DNA from: Lysobacter enzymogenes
Lineage (GTDB): Bacteria; Pseudomonadota; Gammaproteobacteria; Xanthomonadales; Xanthomonadaceae
Assembly (NCBI RefSeq): GCF_900106525.1
Contig: NZ_FNOG01000005.1
Coordinates: 1 to 64,000 of the forward strand
Reading direction: 5' to 3'
Length of the DNA stretch: 64,000 bases
Shown: positions 24,870 through 34,406 of the stretch, piece after piece
Layout of the letters: each line of letters begins with the position of its first letter
Numbering within the stretch: the stretch's first letter is position 1
Translations under genes and position numbers: made by a program
Notes under the pieces: generated by a model
Told to the model about the DNA's origin: nothing
What the model saw: only the letters and a program-made list of their open reading frames with translations
Database searches by the model: none

Positions 24870-26080
24870 CGCGCACGCTGCCTGTAATCGGTCTTGGCTT
24901 CATCGCCGCCGGCCGCGCCAACGTGTGCAGCGGCGGAATTGCCTCGCCCCACTGCGCCGTTCCGCGCGCCCAGACCGAGCGCCTGCAGCGCAGCCGGCTC
25001 CAGCATCCCGCGCGACGCGCCGGTGGTGTTGCTGTGAGCGGTCAGGCCGAAATCGTCGGCGTAGTTCCACACCGACCAGCCCCAGCCTTCGGCCTGAGCC
25101 AGTGCGCGTACATCGCCGATCCAGCGATAGCGCGACGCCGGGTCCACGCCGTCGCGGATCACTCCAAACTCGCCGCAGTGTATCCGCACCTTGTGGCGCG
25201 CGGCCCAGTCGCGCAACGGCTGCCATCGCGCTGCGATGCGCTCGCGGTCCCAGCCGTCACGGAAGTAATCGGCGATCTCCGCGCGCGCGCGCCCGCGGTC
25301 GACGCCGCCGTCGATATGCGGCAAACGCGCCTGCGCTGCCTTGGCCGGATAGCGTACGGCGCGCCAATGGCCGGCCGTGGTCCACTCGTCGCCCCGCATC
25401 CAGCCCGCGCCCTGATGCGTGAACACATACGGAAGGTAATAGTGGAAGCTGTAGACCAGCCTGTCGTCGTCGAGCGGTTCCAGTTCGACCAGCCCCTCCA
25501 GGCTGCCGCCCTTGCGCCCGCTGACGATCAGCGTGCGCTCGCGGTCCGCACTACGCACCGCTGCGATCAGGCGCCGCTGGTAGCGGTTCCACGCCGAAGC
25601 GCCGGTCCAGCCGTAATAGCCGGGTTCGTTGAACAGTTCGAACGCCACCCGCTGCGCCGGCAGCGTTCGCCATCGCCCCGCCAGCGCCTTCCACAGCGCG
25701 ACGTAGCCGTCCGCCCAGACCGCATCGCGCTCGATCGCCTGCTTGGTCTGCTCGCGAGGATGCAGGTCCACGATCACGTCGAGCCCGGCTTTGAGAGCGG
25801 CATCGATGGCCGCCCGCAAGCGAGCGTCGTCTAGGCCCGGTCCTCGCTGCGGCGACCAGCCCAGGGTCACGGGATCGACCGGGATGCGGACGTGGTCAAA
25901 CCCGGCCGCGCGCAGGGCGCTCAGTTCCGCGGCGCCCACCGGCGCGCCGGCGCTGGCTTCGAACCACCGGCTTAAGGCTACGCCGCGGCGTAGCGGCACT
26001 GCCTGCGCGAGCGCACACGCCGCCAGCCACAGCGCCACGCATGCGCACGCGCGCAGGGCGCGCCGGCACGGCGGCCGCAT
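24866..26080 (-). CDS. GH5-family glycoside hydrolase, exported
   Basis: A 404-residue cellulase-family hydrolase. A signal peptide (RACACVALWLAACALAQA) is followed by the GH5 barrel: FDHVRIPVDP, DVIVDLHP, the acid/base Glu152 in FELFNEPGYYG, YSFHYYLPYVFTHQG and the nucleophile Glu304 in HCGEFGVIRD. It should cut beta-glucan-like chains in the periplasm or outside, perhaps trimming or releasing the polysaccharide made by this locus. Its start shares one base with the GumC stop (TGATG) and its end overlaps the polymerase gene, so it belongs to the biosynthetic operon. Confidence 0.92.
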   Translation of the reverse strand: MRPPCRRALRACACVALWLAACALAQAVPLRRGVALSRWFEASAGAPVGAAELSALRAAGFDHVRIPVDPVTLGWSPQRGPGLDDARLRAAIDAALKAGLDVIVDLHPREQTKQAIERDAVWADGYVALWKALAGRWRTLPAQRVAFELFNEPGYYGWTGASAWNRYQRRLIAAVRSADRERTLIVSGRKGGSLEGLVELEPLDDDRLVYSFHYYLPYVFTHQGAGWMRGDEWTTAGHWRAVRYPAKAAQARLPHIDGGVDRGRARAEIADYFRDGWDRERIAARWQPLRDWAARHKVRIHCGEFGVIRDGVDPASRYRWIGDVRALAQAEGWGWSVWNYADDFGLTAHSNTTGASRGMLEPAALQALGLGARNGAVGRGNSAAAHVGAAGGDEAKTDYRQRAR

Positions 26081-27567
26081 CAGCGCTCCACCTTCGGCAG
26101 CGTCGCCAGCACCGGCAGGCCGAACGTGCGCTCAAGCTTTTCCGGCGACTGGAAGCTGCTGCGCAGCGCCTCGCTGAGGAACGCCGCGAGCAGTGCCGCG
26201 GCGATACTCAGGCAAAGCCCGATCGCCAGGATCGGCAGGCGCGCGCTCTTGGCCTTGAGTGGCCAACTCGCCGCTTGCAGCACGCTGACTGTCGTGCGCC
26301 GTTTCTGCTCGCTCGCCTCGGTGATGCGCGCAGCCTCGAGCTTGCGCGCGTAATTGCCGTAGCTGTCCTCGAGCAGTTTCTGCTCGCGGCTAAGGCCTGC
26401 CAGTTCGATCTGCTGGCGGCTGAGTTCGTCGGCGCGCCGGCGCAGTTGCTTGAGCTTGTCCTGCAGCGCGGTGCGGCTACCGGCCAGCGCCGATTCGTCC
26501 GAGCGCGCGCGCAGCAGGTCCAGTTCGGCGGCCTCGCGCACCGGATTTCGCCCGGTGCGTACCGTGGTCGGCGGCGCCTTGCGCTGGCTGCGAATGAAGT
26601 CCTCGGCAGTGGCCACATCCTTACCGGCGTTGATCACCAGCGGGTTGCCGTCGACGTAGCGCGCGCGCAGCCCTTGCTCTTTCAGCCGCAGCTCCAGCAA
26701 CTGCCGCGGCACCTGCGGATCGCCGAGGCTCTCGCTGAACTGCACCAAGTTGGCTGGGGTCGCCTTGGCCAGCCGGGCCAGGGTCTTGGCTCTCTCGCTG
26801 GCGGTGCGCGCCTGCTGGTCGGTATCGTTAAGGCGCGACTCCAGTTCGTTGCCCTGCTGCAGCAGCAGACCGATCTGCTGGCTGTAGTCGACGATGCCGT
26901 GGGCGCGCTTGAATCGGCTCAAATCCTGCTCGGCCCTTTGCAGGCGTTGATCGACCCTCGCCACCTGGCCTTCGAGAAAAAGCACCTGGCCGTCGGAGAA
27001 CACCGCAGCACGACGCGCCAAGTAAGTCTGCAGCAGCGTTCGCAGCGCTGCCTGGGCCAGCACAGGGTCGCGGTGCGAGAAGCCGATTTGGATTACCGTG
27101 GCGCCCTTGAGCAGTTGCGCGTCCAACCCCTGCCGGAAGCGCTCCACTGCCTGGTCGAGCTTCGGCTGCTTTGGGTCCTCGCGCTGGCGTCCGATGTCGG
27201 GATACAGCCGGTCCAGGCCGATACGTCGGACCGCCTCGGCGATCAAATCGCGGCTGGCCAGGATCTGGGTCTCGGCGGTCAGCGCCTCGGTGCGATCGAA
27301 CATCAGCGGCATCGCGCCGCCGCTGCTGCCATCGGTGTTGTCTGCCACGTACACGTACTCATGACCCAGCCGTACCAGCACGCTGGCCTCGGATTGGTAA
27401 CGCGCGCTCGGTAGCAGCGCGGCCAGCAGGGTCACGCCGAAGCACAATGCGAACGCGGTAACGATGCGACGCTTGTCGCGGAATGCTGTCTCAAGCAGTT
27501 CGCGCAGCGCGGAAGCGGGAGCCGGCGCAGGCCGGGAAGCGGAGCCGCGGTCGAGGTCCTGCTCCAT
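26080..27567 (-). CDS. Polysaccharide co-polymerase / chain-length protein, GumC-like
   Basis: A 495-residue Wzz/GumC-type inner-membrane protein. Membrane helices lie near residues 34-53 (IVTAFALCFGVTLLAALLPS) and 442-466 (LPILAIGLCLSIAAALLAAF), with a large periplasmic coiled-coil region between (QVARVDQRLQRAEQDLSRFK; LDLLRARSDESALAGSRTAL). It has no C-terminal BY-kinase domain, as in GumC. Together with the GumB-like outer-membrane exporter it controls chain length and export. It overlaps GumB and GH5 by single bases (TGATG). Interestingly, the CpsD-like domain that might pair with it is fused to the GT26 protein instead. Confidence 0.9.
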   Translation of the reverse strand: MEQDLDRGSASRPAPAPASALRELLETAFRDKRRIVTAFALCFGVTLLAALLPSARYQSEASVLVRLGHEYVYVADNTDGSSGGAMPLMFDRTEALTAETQILASRDLIAEAVRRIGLDRLYPDIGRQREDPKQPKLDQAVERFRQGLDAQLLKGATVIQIGFSHRDPVLAQAALRTLLQTYLARRAAVFSDGQVLFLEGQVARVDQRLQRAEQDLSRFKRAHGIVDYSQQIGLLLQQGNELESRLNDTDQQARTASERAKTLARLAKATPANLVQFSESLGDPQVPRQLLELRLKEQGLRARYVDGNPLVINAGKDVATAEDFIRSQRKAPPTTVRTGRNPVREAAELDLLRARSDESALAGSRTALQDKLKQLRRRADELSRQQIELAGLSREQKLLEDSYGNYARKLEAARITEASEQKRRTTVSVLQAASWPLKAKSARLPILAIGLCLSIAAALLAAFLSEALRSSFQSPEKLERTFGLPVLATLPKVER

Positions 27568-28361
27568 CAGTTCCCTGACCGGTTGTTGTCGTTGAGGTCA
27601 TAGGAGAACCCCACGTTGACCGGCAGGTTGCGGCGCACGTACTGGTCGATCCACTTGTTGACTCGCGAAATTCGCGAGGGTACGGCCAGCACCACGTCGA
27701 AAGGCTCAAGCAGCGGATCGTTGCCGTCGTCGGCACCGCGGCGCGCCTGCGAGGCCACGTCGGCACGCAGGACGCGAGTAGCGCCGGCTGCGTCGCGGCG
27801 CAGGATCACCACCCTATTGGCCGCGGCGCGGTCCGTCAGGCCCTGGGCCACGATCAGCGCGCGCATCAGGGTCAGCGATGGCAACAGCGGCTGCGCCCCG
27901 GGCCGGCCGACTTCTCCGCCGACGAATATTTGTTGGCGGCCGAAGCCCTTCTCAACGTCTACCGATACTTCCGGGTAACGCAGGCTGCCGGCATAGGCGC
28001 GCTTGAGCGCATCTGCCAACTGCTGCGGGGTCTGTTCGGAGGCCTGGACCTCGCCAACCAATTGCAGATGAATGCGGCCGTCGGGGCGCACGGTGACGGT
28101 TTCGTTGAGCTCGGGCGCGTAGAAGAACTTGAGCGCAAGCTCATCGCCTGCGGCGATGCGGTAGTTGGAACTGGTCGCGGCCGGGGCTGGCACTTGGGCG
28201 ACCGCAGACGACGTAGCCAACACCAGGAAAAGTAGGCCAGGCGTTAGCCACGCCCAACATAGCGTGCCGCAGGCCCACCGCCGCCAAAGCGATATTCTTG
28301 AGTTTCGGCATCTATCCTCCGACGGCCTGAGCGACCGCCCCCCAAAATCACCCTGGCTCAT
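27567..28361 (-). CDS. Polysaccharide export protein, GumB/Wza-like
   Basis: A 264-residue outer-membrane polysaccharide exporter. A signal sequence ends near SSAVAQ (about residue 56) after a long basic leader. Then come the poly-export domain (NYRIAAGDELALKFFYAPEL) and SLBB-like segments (VTVRPDGRIHLQLVGEV; QQIFVGGEVGRPGAQPLLPS). No lipobox Cys is seen at the cleavage site. It works with the GumC-like protein to export the polymer. It is the first gene of the main minus-strand operon; a Clp/CRP-like site and a palindrome lie upstream. Confidence 0.9.
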   Translation of the reverse strand: MSQGDFGGRSLRPSEDRCRNSRISLWRRWACGTLCWAWLTPGLLFLVLATSSAVAQVPAPAATSSNYRIAAGDELALKFFYAPELNETVTVRPDGRIHLQLVGEVQASEQTPQQLADALKRAYAGSLRYPEVSVDVEKGFGRQQIFVGGEVGRPGAQPLLPSLTLMRALIVAQGLTDRAAANRVVILRRDAAGATRVLRADVASQARRGADDGNDPLLEPFDVVLAVPSRISRVNKWIDQYVRRNLPVNVGFSYDLNDNNRSGN

Positions 28362-28472
28362 CGCTTCCTTCCGACCTGCATGACTGACTGAAAAAGGTCG
28401 CGCATCCTCCTGATGAGGGAGAAATAGAGCCGAATCGGGAGTCCGATCAGCCTCTATGACGCGACAAAATAA

Positions 28473-28488
28473 TGTGATGGATGTCGCA
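28473..28488. promoter_or_regulatory. Candidate Clp/CRP-like binding site upstream of gumB
   Basis: TGTGA-TGGATG-TCGCA matches 9 of 10 half-site positions of the CRP/Clp consensus TGTGA-N6-TCACA. It is 112 bp upstream of the gumB start, in the 297-bp gap below gumD. In Xanthomonads Clp is a c-di-GMP-responsive regulator of exopolysaccharide genes, so the site fits the context. Binding is inferred. Confidence 0.5.
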
Positions 28489-28503
28489 TTTTATAGGTCG
28501 CCG

Positions 28504-28524
28504 GTGTCGATGCTCCATCGACAC
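28504..28524. promoter_or_regulatory. Perfect palindrome in the gumD-gumB gap
   Basis: GTGTCGATG-CTC-CATCGACAC is a perfect 9-bp inverted repeat with a 3-nt centre. Read on the minus strand it lies just upstream of TATAAA (28495-28490), where it would overlap a -35 position. No T tract follows, so it is more likely an operator than a terminator for gumD. Confidence 0.5.
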
Positions 28525-28658
28525 GCGCTCCGCTTCGAGCAATTTCTGAACCGCATGAATGGGTGCCGCTCAAGGCCAGCCAAGAACACGTGTTGAATTC
28601 GACTCGCCGACACCTAACCCGCATCGATCAGACGCGCACACGTCTGCCGCCGCCTCAC

Positions 28659-30128
28659 TCAATACGCAGACTTTGCCGAAAGCACTGCGGGCAGCGTCCG
28701 CAGTAGAATCGATAGGTCCAGCCACAGCGACCAGTTCTCGATGTACTCCAGGTCGTACTCGACCCGGCGCTGGATCTTCTCGATCGTGTCGGTCTCCCCG
28801 CGGTAGCCATTGACCTGGGCGAGTCCAGTAATGCCCGGCTTGACCCGATGCCTCGACACGTACTCCAGCACCGCGTCCTCAAACAGTACATTGCCCGCTT
28901 TAGTCGCGGTCGCATGTGGGCGCGGACCGACCAGAGACATGCTTCCGGCAAGTACGTTGAACAATTGCGGCAGCTCGTCGAGGCTGGTCTTGCGGATGAA
29001 GCGCCCGACCCTGGTCACCCTTGGATCATCGCGCAGGGTCTGCTTCGCGGCATTTTCATCGCGCAAGTCGTGATGCATGGAGCGGAACTTGAACACCTCG
29101 ATCAAACGATGGTTGTAGCCATAGCGCTTCTGCCGGAACAAGACCGGCCCCGGCGAATCCAGCTTCACCGCAAGGGCGAGCAGCGCCATCAGCGGTGAGA
29201 GACACAGAAGCGCAACCGCCGAGAGCACGATGTCTTCACCGCGCTTGAATACCGGCGCCCACCCTTGCAGCGGCGGTTCGGCGACTACGAACATAGGCAC
29301 CCCAGCTACCGGCACCAGTTTGCGGTGGGCGAAGTGGAAGCTGCTCATGTCCGGCACGAGCAATACTTGTACGGGCAGCCTACGCAGTCGCTGGGCCAAA
29401 CCCTCGTTACGGCCACGGGCCTGGGCGGGCAGCGCCAACAACACCTGATCGATGCCGCCCTCACGGATCAATCGCTCAAGCTCTTCGATATCGCCCAACC
29501 TGCGCAACGAGGAAGGCGGTGATTCGTCCAGGCGGTGACGTCGGCGATCATCGATGTACCCGACCAGCCCGGAGATCACATCGGCGCGATGACTGATCTG
29601 CTCGGCCAAACGCAGAGCGTTTTCGGTCATGCCTAAGATCACCGACCGCTGAATGAAATGGCCCAAGCGGATCCGTCGCCGAAACTCCCACAGCAAGAGT
29701 AAGCGCCCGCCTACGAACAGCACGAAACTGAGTCCGAACCACAACATTAATGCGCCGTCAGGCAGTGGGCGCAAAAACCGGAAGAGCAGGTGCATGACCA
29801 TGACCAAGCCGAAGGTCGCCATCCACGCCAGCAAGGTACGACGGATCAGCAGCCGGCCACCGAACATCTCATGTCCGTACAAACCAAAGCTGTTAAACAC
29901 AAGGACGCACAACAGGCCAGCCCAGAGCGCTAAAGCGATGTAGTACGGGCCCGACAATGTCGCTAATAAGACCCTCGTCGAACTGAACAGGGACGTCGAC
30001 TCCAGGGCGTACAACGCTAGGGCGCCAGAACAGACAACGATTAAGAAATGAGTCAGGCGCGCGATGGCGACAACGTTGCGCACAGCTGAGGGTCGAACAG
30101 ATGCGAACAAAGCACTTGAAAACTCCAA
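28659..30128 (-). CDS. Undecaprenyl-phosphate glucose phosphotransferase, GumD/WcaJ-like
   Basis: A 489-residue initiating transferase. The N-terminal half has four membrane helices and a CoA-binding-like region ([20 protein letters not shown]). Then comes a further helix ([20 protein letters not shown]) and the catalytic bacterial-sugar-transferase domain: [53 protein letters not shown] and [20 protein letters not shown]. It moves glucose-1-phosphate to undecaprenyl phosphate, the first step of repeat-unit assembly. The start is TTG 30128, preceded by an AGGGG sequence; no in-frame ATG lies near. It is separated from gumB by 297 bp. Confidence 0.9.
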   Translation of the reverse strand: MEFSSALFASVRPSAVRNVVAIARLTHFLIVVCSGALALYALESTSLFSSTRVLLATLSGPYYIALALWAGLLCVLVFNSFGLYGHEMFGGRLLIRRTLLAWMATFGLVMVMHLLFRFLRPLPDGALMLWFGLSFVLFVGGRLLLLWEFRRRIRLGHFIQRSVILGMTENALRLAEQISHRADVISGLVGYIDDRRRHRLDESPPSSLRRLGDIEELERLIREGGIDQVLLALPAQARGRNEGLAQRLRRLPVQVLLVPDMSSFHFAHRKLVPVAGVPMFVVAEPPLQGWAPVFKRGEDIVLSAVALLCLSPLMALLALAVKLDSPGPVLFRQKRYGYNHRLIEVFKFRSMHHDLRDENAAKQTLRDDPRVTRVGRFIRKTSLDELPQLFNVLAGSMSLVGPRPHATATKAGNVLFEDAVLEYVSRHRVKPGITGLAQVNGYRGETDTIEKIQRRVEYDLEYIENWSLWLDLSILLRTLPAVLSAKSAY

Positions 30129-31007
30129 CCCTATAGACCCCTAGCCCCCCTTGATCACTGGAGCTTGATTTCATGAGCGTCAAGAACGAATGATCGCCAT
30201 CACCCAAAGATGAAAATGATAAACGCTAGCTCGGCCCTCTCGTTGCCTAGTACTTGCGCAACAAATCTGATAGGCGCGACCCAACTACGATAGGTTCGCG
30301 AATGCCACGGATGCTATTCAGGCTGGCTTATCTCGCACCGCTGGGCTCACCGACAAGGCCGCCACGCAGTCATGAAAACAAAGACAGTCGACCGCTGCTG
30401 GTGCCGGCCTTCTCTCGTGCCCTACCGCCCCTCGCGCGCCGCAGCTGCGTGAAGCCGCTCATTCCACCGAGAACGGCATCTGCTTAAATTGGATGGAAGA
30501 CGTTAGTAGTCGTCGATCAGTTGATTCGCTTGACAGCTGCGATCTGAAAGTTTGGCGCGATTTTATTTCTTACTTCCAGCTAATTCGGATAGTGAAGGAT
30601 TTCAACGTAGCTACGCCATACACCGCAGCACCGCTTCTTGACACGTGCAGACGCAGAAACCGATACCGCAGCGGCCTGGATTTCGACATTGCCTAAGCAA
30701 ACGGCAAACAACGTTTCACTCAATCGACCGAAGCCAGACACGCTCAAACTACAGAACGACCGCTTCCGATTGTTCTCAACGCCACTGAAAGACCGGCAAT
30801 GGCTAACAACCGCGGGCTGATGCTTCCAGTGCTGGCCACTGTTCTGCTGGCACGGGCGTACCCGGCGCCGGGCGGCGTTACGTCAATCCACAAAGTTATA
30901 AGGCTACAGCGAATCAACTTGCCTGAACCCACGCCGGGAGTCTGGCGCCGGCTGCGCACTGACGCGCTCCTGCTCAACGCCGGATGCGCAATGCGCTGCT
31001 AAGGGCA
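30129..31007. other. Intergenic region with lower GC upstream of the exopolysaccharide locus
   Basis: About 880 bp without a supported gene; the part 30480-30760 is visibly AT-richer than the flanks. It should contain the gumD promoter (minus strand) near 30130-30250. Short open frames here lack recognisable features. Low GC may mark a regulatory region or a remnant of acquired DNA. Confidence 0.5.
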
Positions 31008-31847
31008 TCAGAAGCGAAACGCCGCCGTCAGCCGCACGCTGCCGACTTCCAGATCCTCATCCGCGCGGCGCAAGTCGGTGCCGTTTGCATTGACCAACAG
31101 GAAGGGATTATTGGCCGGCGCGGCGCCGCGGCTTACCCGCACACGGTAATCGTCGTCGCTGACACGCGTGTACAGGTATTCGAGCCCGACCGAGAAGTTG
31201 TCGAGCACCTTGCGCTCCACGCCCAGACCGGCCTGCCAGCCATCGGCGCGGTCGTCGCCGCTGGGCGCGAACGCATTGGCGGCGTTGCTGGTGGCGAAGC
31301 TATGGTCGATCTTCGCGCGCACTGCGCCCGCGGTCGCATAGAACAGGTAGTCGCCGCGCGCGCCCGCCGTCCAGCCCACTCGTCCGCGCAGCGCCAGGGT
31401 ATGGCCGAGGTCGCGGGTCATGGTGTAGAACGCCGGCGTGGTGCTGAAGCCGCTGACGCTGTCGCGGGCGTCGTTCTGCGTGTACTCCGCCAGCACGCCG
31501 AACACCCAACGGCCGCGTTGCCAGTCGTAGCCGCCGCGCACGCCGTACTCGGCACCGCCTTTGTCGTCGCGGCAACCCGAGGCGGGGGTACGGCCGCCGG
31601 CCGCACCGTCGCAGAAACCCGGCGAGAACGCGTCGGCGCCCGCGGCGGTGCGCACAGTGTCGCCATAGCGGCCGTCGAGGCCGGTGTCGAAGTCGAGCCG
31701 GCTGGCGCCGCGACTGTCCGGTTCGGAGCCGCCGAGGTTTCCGCCCAGGTAGAAGCCAGACCAGTCCCCGGGCTGCTGGGCGTGGACAGCGGCAGGAAGC
31801 AGCAATGCGCTTGCGCTGGCGATCAGGAAGGTACGACGTAAGTCCAT
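31008..31847 (-). CDS. Outer-membrane beta-barrel protein
   Basis: A 279-residue small barrel of the OmpA/porin-like group. A signal peptide (LRRTFLIASASALLLPAAVHA) is followed by GDWSGFYLGGNLGGSEPDSR, repeated amphipathic strands such as KGGAEYGVRGGYDWQRGRWV and GLGVERKVLDNFSVGLEYLY, and a C-terminal strand ending RLTAAFRF with the terminal Phe recognised by the BAM machinery. Two Cys (SPGFCDG, SGCRD) could form a loop disulfide. ATG 31847 is chosen because it begins the signal peptide. The function is unknown; the first strand is typical of immunoreactive porin-family proteins. Confidence 0.88.
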   Translation of the reverse strand: MDLRRTFLIASASALLLPAAVHAQQPGDWSGFYLGGNLGGSEPDSRGASRLDFDTGLDGRYGDTVRTAAGADAFSPGFCDGAAGGRTPASGCRDDKGGAEYGVRGGYDWQRGRWVFGVLAEYTQNDARDSVSGFSTTPAFYTMTRDLGHTLALRGRVGWTAGARGDYLFYATAGAVRAKIDHSFATSNAANAFAPSGDDRADGWQAGLGVERKVLDNFSVGLEYLYTRVSDDDYRVRVSRGAAPANNPFLLVNANGTDLRRADEDLEVGSVRLTAAFRF

Positions 31848-32021
31848 GACGAACTCCTCGGAATGAACGGGGACAGCGGACAACCATCCGACCTACGTCG
31901 CGTTCGCGAATGTGGATGCAAACGCCCACGACGCGGCGGTTAAGCCCGTTCAGCGCATCGGCTGCATCCGCTCACGCTTTGTCTGCGTAAGTCCGTGCGT
32001 CGTCACACTACGAACGCACCT

Positions 32022-32780
32022 ATGGCCACCGCCCTCGCCTGCCTGGCGCTGATCTGTTTTGTGCCCTGTGCGGCGCACGCAGCCTCCGACTACTACGAAG
32101 GCGAGGCGTTCTCGCCCGACGGCGGACGCCTGCTGTACCGCGAACGGCACTGGGCGCAGCAGCAAGGCGGAGCGACTCAGCGCATCACGCTGTTCGTCTG
32201 TCCGGACGGACGCCCGTTCGCACGGCGCATCCTGCGCGAGCGGGCCGGCGCCGCAGCGCCGGATTTTGATTTCGAGGATGCGCGCGACGGCTACCGCGAA
32301 GGCCTGCGCAGCGAGCGCGGCCAGCGCGTGGCGTACACGCAGGCGCGCGGAGAGCGCGAGCGCAGCGCGGTGGTCGAGGTGCCGCAAGGTGGCGTCGCGG
32401 ACGCGGGATTCGACGCGCGCATGCGCGAGCTCTGGCCGCAACTCGCGGCAGGGCGCTCGGCGAGCGTTGCGTTCCTGATTCCCAGCCGGCTCGCGTTCTA
32501 CGAGTTTCGCGCCGAGCCCGAACGCCCCCAGCCCGACCCGGCCCAACTGCGCGTGCGCCTGCGCATGGACGCTTGGTACGCGTTCGCTGTACCCGATATC
32601 GAGCTGGTCTACAACGCGACCGGCCGGCGCTTGGCTTCGTTTCTCGGCCCGAGCACCATCCGCGACGAACGCGGCCGCTATCGCAAGGTGCGCATCGTCT
32701 TTCCCGACCGAGCGGCGCCCCCGCCCATGCAGGCCGACGCTGCGGCGGTCGCGCCCTTGAGCCGCCGATGCGGCCCTTGA
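32022..32780 (+). CDS. Exported hypothetical protein
   Basis: A 252-residue protein with a clear signal peptide (MATALACLALICFVPCAAHA) and no domain I recognise. The mature start ASDYYEGEAFSPDGGRLLYR suggests a beta-rich periplasmic protein. Later segments include FVCPDGRPFARRILRE and AVPDIELVYNATGRRLASFL. It lies 125 bp before the ECF sigma gene on the same strand and might be co-regulated, but no overlap links them. ATG 32022 is used rather than GTG 31995 because it opens the signal peptide. Confidence 0.75.
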   Translation: MATALACLALICFVPCAAHAASDYYEGEAFSPDGGRLLYRERHWAQQQGGATQRITLFVCPDGRPFARRILRERAGAAAPDFDFEDARDGYREGLRSERGQRVAYTQARGERERSAVVEVPQGGVADAGFDARMRELWPQLAAGRSASVAFLIPSRLAFYEFRAEPERPQPDPAQLRVRLRMDAWYAFAVPDIELVYNATGRRLASFLGPSTIRDERGRYRKVRIVFPDRAAPPPMQADAAAVAPLSRRCGP

Positions 32781-32905
32781 CTCGTCCCATTCGTGTGCGC
32801 GGATACCGACGCGGGCGCATGCGGCGGCGATTTTGCCGGATCGGTGGCGTTCCCGTAGTGTATGGCCTGCCCGCCATCGACGCTGCCTCTCTGGTAACTC
32901 AGTCC

Positions 32906-33481
32906 ATGACCGAATCGCCCGCAGATCCGTCGTCCGTGCCTGCCAATGAGGCGCAAGCCCAGTTGCTGCGGGCCGCCCTGGGGGACCGATCGGCCTTCGA
33001 GGCGTTGTTCCGCAACGTCTCCGGCGCGCTGCTCGCGGTGTGCCTGCGCCTGATTCCGGACCGCGCCGAGGCCGAGGACGTGCTGCAGGAATCCTTCGTT
33101 GCGATTTGGCACAAGGCCGATCAGTTCGATCCCCAGCGCGCGACCGCGATGACCTGGATGATCGCGATCGCTCGCAACAAGGCCATCGACCGTCTGCGCG
33201 GCAGCGCGCATGCGATCAAACGCGCCAGCATCGAGCTCGCCGACGAACTCGGCGACGAGGCCCCCTCGCCCGCGGCGCGCGCCGAAGCGATCAGCGACGC
33301 CGAACTGCTGCGCACCTGCCTGGAAGCGCTGGAACCGCGCCGCCGCCAGCTCATCCGTACCGCGTTCTTCGAAGGCGAGACCTACGAAGAACTGGCCCAG
33401 CGCACCGGCTCGCCGATCGGCAGCGTCAAGAGCTGGATCCGCCGCGGCCTGCTGCAACTTCGAGCGTGCCTGGAACGATGA
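32906..33481 (+). CDS. ECF-type RNA polymerase sigma factor
   Basis: A 191-residue ECF sigma factor. Region 2 includes LFRNVSGALLAVCLRLIPDR, AEDVLQESFVAIWHKADQFD and TAMTWMIAIARNKAIDRLRG. Region 4 includes LEPRRRQLIRTAFFEGETYE and ELAQRTGSPIGSVKSWIRRG. It should direct transcription of the downstream lipid genes when released from the anti-sigma encoded next, with which it shares an ATGA overlap. The pairing and linked genes recall RpoE-ChrR systems that answer singlet oxygen and peroxides. The start ATG 32906 precedes a short acidic leader. Confidence 0.92.
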   Translation: MTESPADPSSVPANEAQAQLLRAALGDRSAFEALFRNVSGALLAVCLRLIPDRAEAEDVLQESFVAIWHKADQFDPQRATAMTWMIAIARNKAIDRLRGSAHAIKRASIELADELGDEAPSPAARAEAISDAELLRTCLEALEPRRRQLIRTAFFEGETYEELAQRTGSPIGSVKSWIRRGLLQLRACLER

Positions 33482-34218
33482 ACATCCACGACCACCAACC
33501 CGATCAGGAGCCGCCCAGCGCCGAGGTGCGCGCGGGCGAATACGTCCTCGGCGTGCTGGACGAGCAGACACGTGCGCAAACGCGTCAGCGCATACGTAGC
33601 GACCCCGCGTTCGGCCGGCTGGTGGCGCAATGGGAGCGCCGCCTCAACCTGCTCGCGCAGGAACTGCCGGCGGCGCCGGTGTCGCCGACGCTGTGGCGCG
33701 GCGTGCGCACCCGACTGGGTTGGGACGAGGCGCGATCGTTGTCGTGGTGGGACCGCGTCGGCCTGTGGCGCGGCCTGACCGCGGCGACCGCGATCGCGGC
33801 GCTCGCGCTGTTCTGGACAGGCCGCGCGCCGCCCGTGGCGCCGCCGTCCACCCCGCCGGTGGCGCAGGAAGAGGAAGCCGCGCGCCCGGTCACGCCGCTC
33901 ACCCGCGAGGACGGCCGGCCCGGCTGGCTGGCCTCGGTCGACAAACGCGCCGGTAAGGTACTGATGGTGCCGATCCCCTCGCCCGCCGACGCGCAGGGCC
34001 GGGTCGGCGAACTATGGATCATCGCCAAGGGCGAGGCGCCGCGATCGCTCGGCTTCGTCTCCAACGAGAAGGCGCACTCGGTCGCGGTGCCGACCGAGCT
34101 GCTGTCCAAGCTGGTGGTCGGCAGCACGTTCGCGGTCACCCTGGAGCCGGCGCAAGGCATTCCTCATGCCTCGCCGACCGGGCCGATCGTGGCCAAGGGC
34201 GACATCGGCGCGATCTGA
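33478..34218 (+). CDS. Membrane anti-sigma factor (RskA-like)
   Basis: A 246-residue anti-sigma factor. The cytoplasmic N-terminal part contains AGEYVLGVLDEQTRAQTRQR, an anti-sigma helical pattern; there is one membrane helix (GLTAATAIAALALFWTG, about 98-114), a Pro-rich linker and a C-terminal RskA-type domain (DKRAGKVLMVPIPSPADAQG; VGELWIIAKGEAPRSLGFVS; TFAVTLEPAQGIPHASPTGP). It should hold the ECF sigma inactive at the membrane until an envelope signal. It is not a zinc-cupin ChrR protein, so the signal may differ from the singlet-oxygen model. Confidence 0.9.
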   Translation: MNIHDHQPDQEPPSAEVRAGEYVLGVLDEQTRAQTRQRIRSDPAFGRLVAQWERRLNLLAQELPAAPVSPTLWRGVRTRLGWDEARSLSWWDRVGLWRGLTAATAIAALALFWTGRAPPVAPPSTPPVAQEEEAARPVTPLTREDGRPGWLASVDKRAGKVLMVPIPSPADAQGRVGELWIIAKGEAPRSLGFVSNEKAHSVAVPTELLSKLVVGSTFAVTLEPAQGIPHASPTGPIVAKGDIGAI

Positions 34219-34406
34219 TCGCGCCGGTCATGTCCGCGCAAGGGCCGGTGCGTTTAACGGCTCTTGCGTGAGCGCGACGGCAAGCCTGGCGCGCGTGCAT
34301 GCGGCGTGAAAAAGCCGCGCCGATGCGAGCGAAAAGTTTTCCGCGCAGTGCATCCGCGCTCGAATGCCATGCGTAGGTCCGGGTAGCACCGTTACCGGAC
34401 CTCGCG

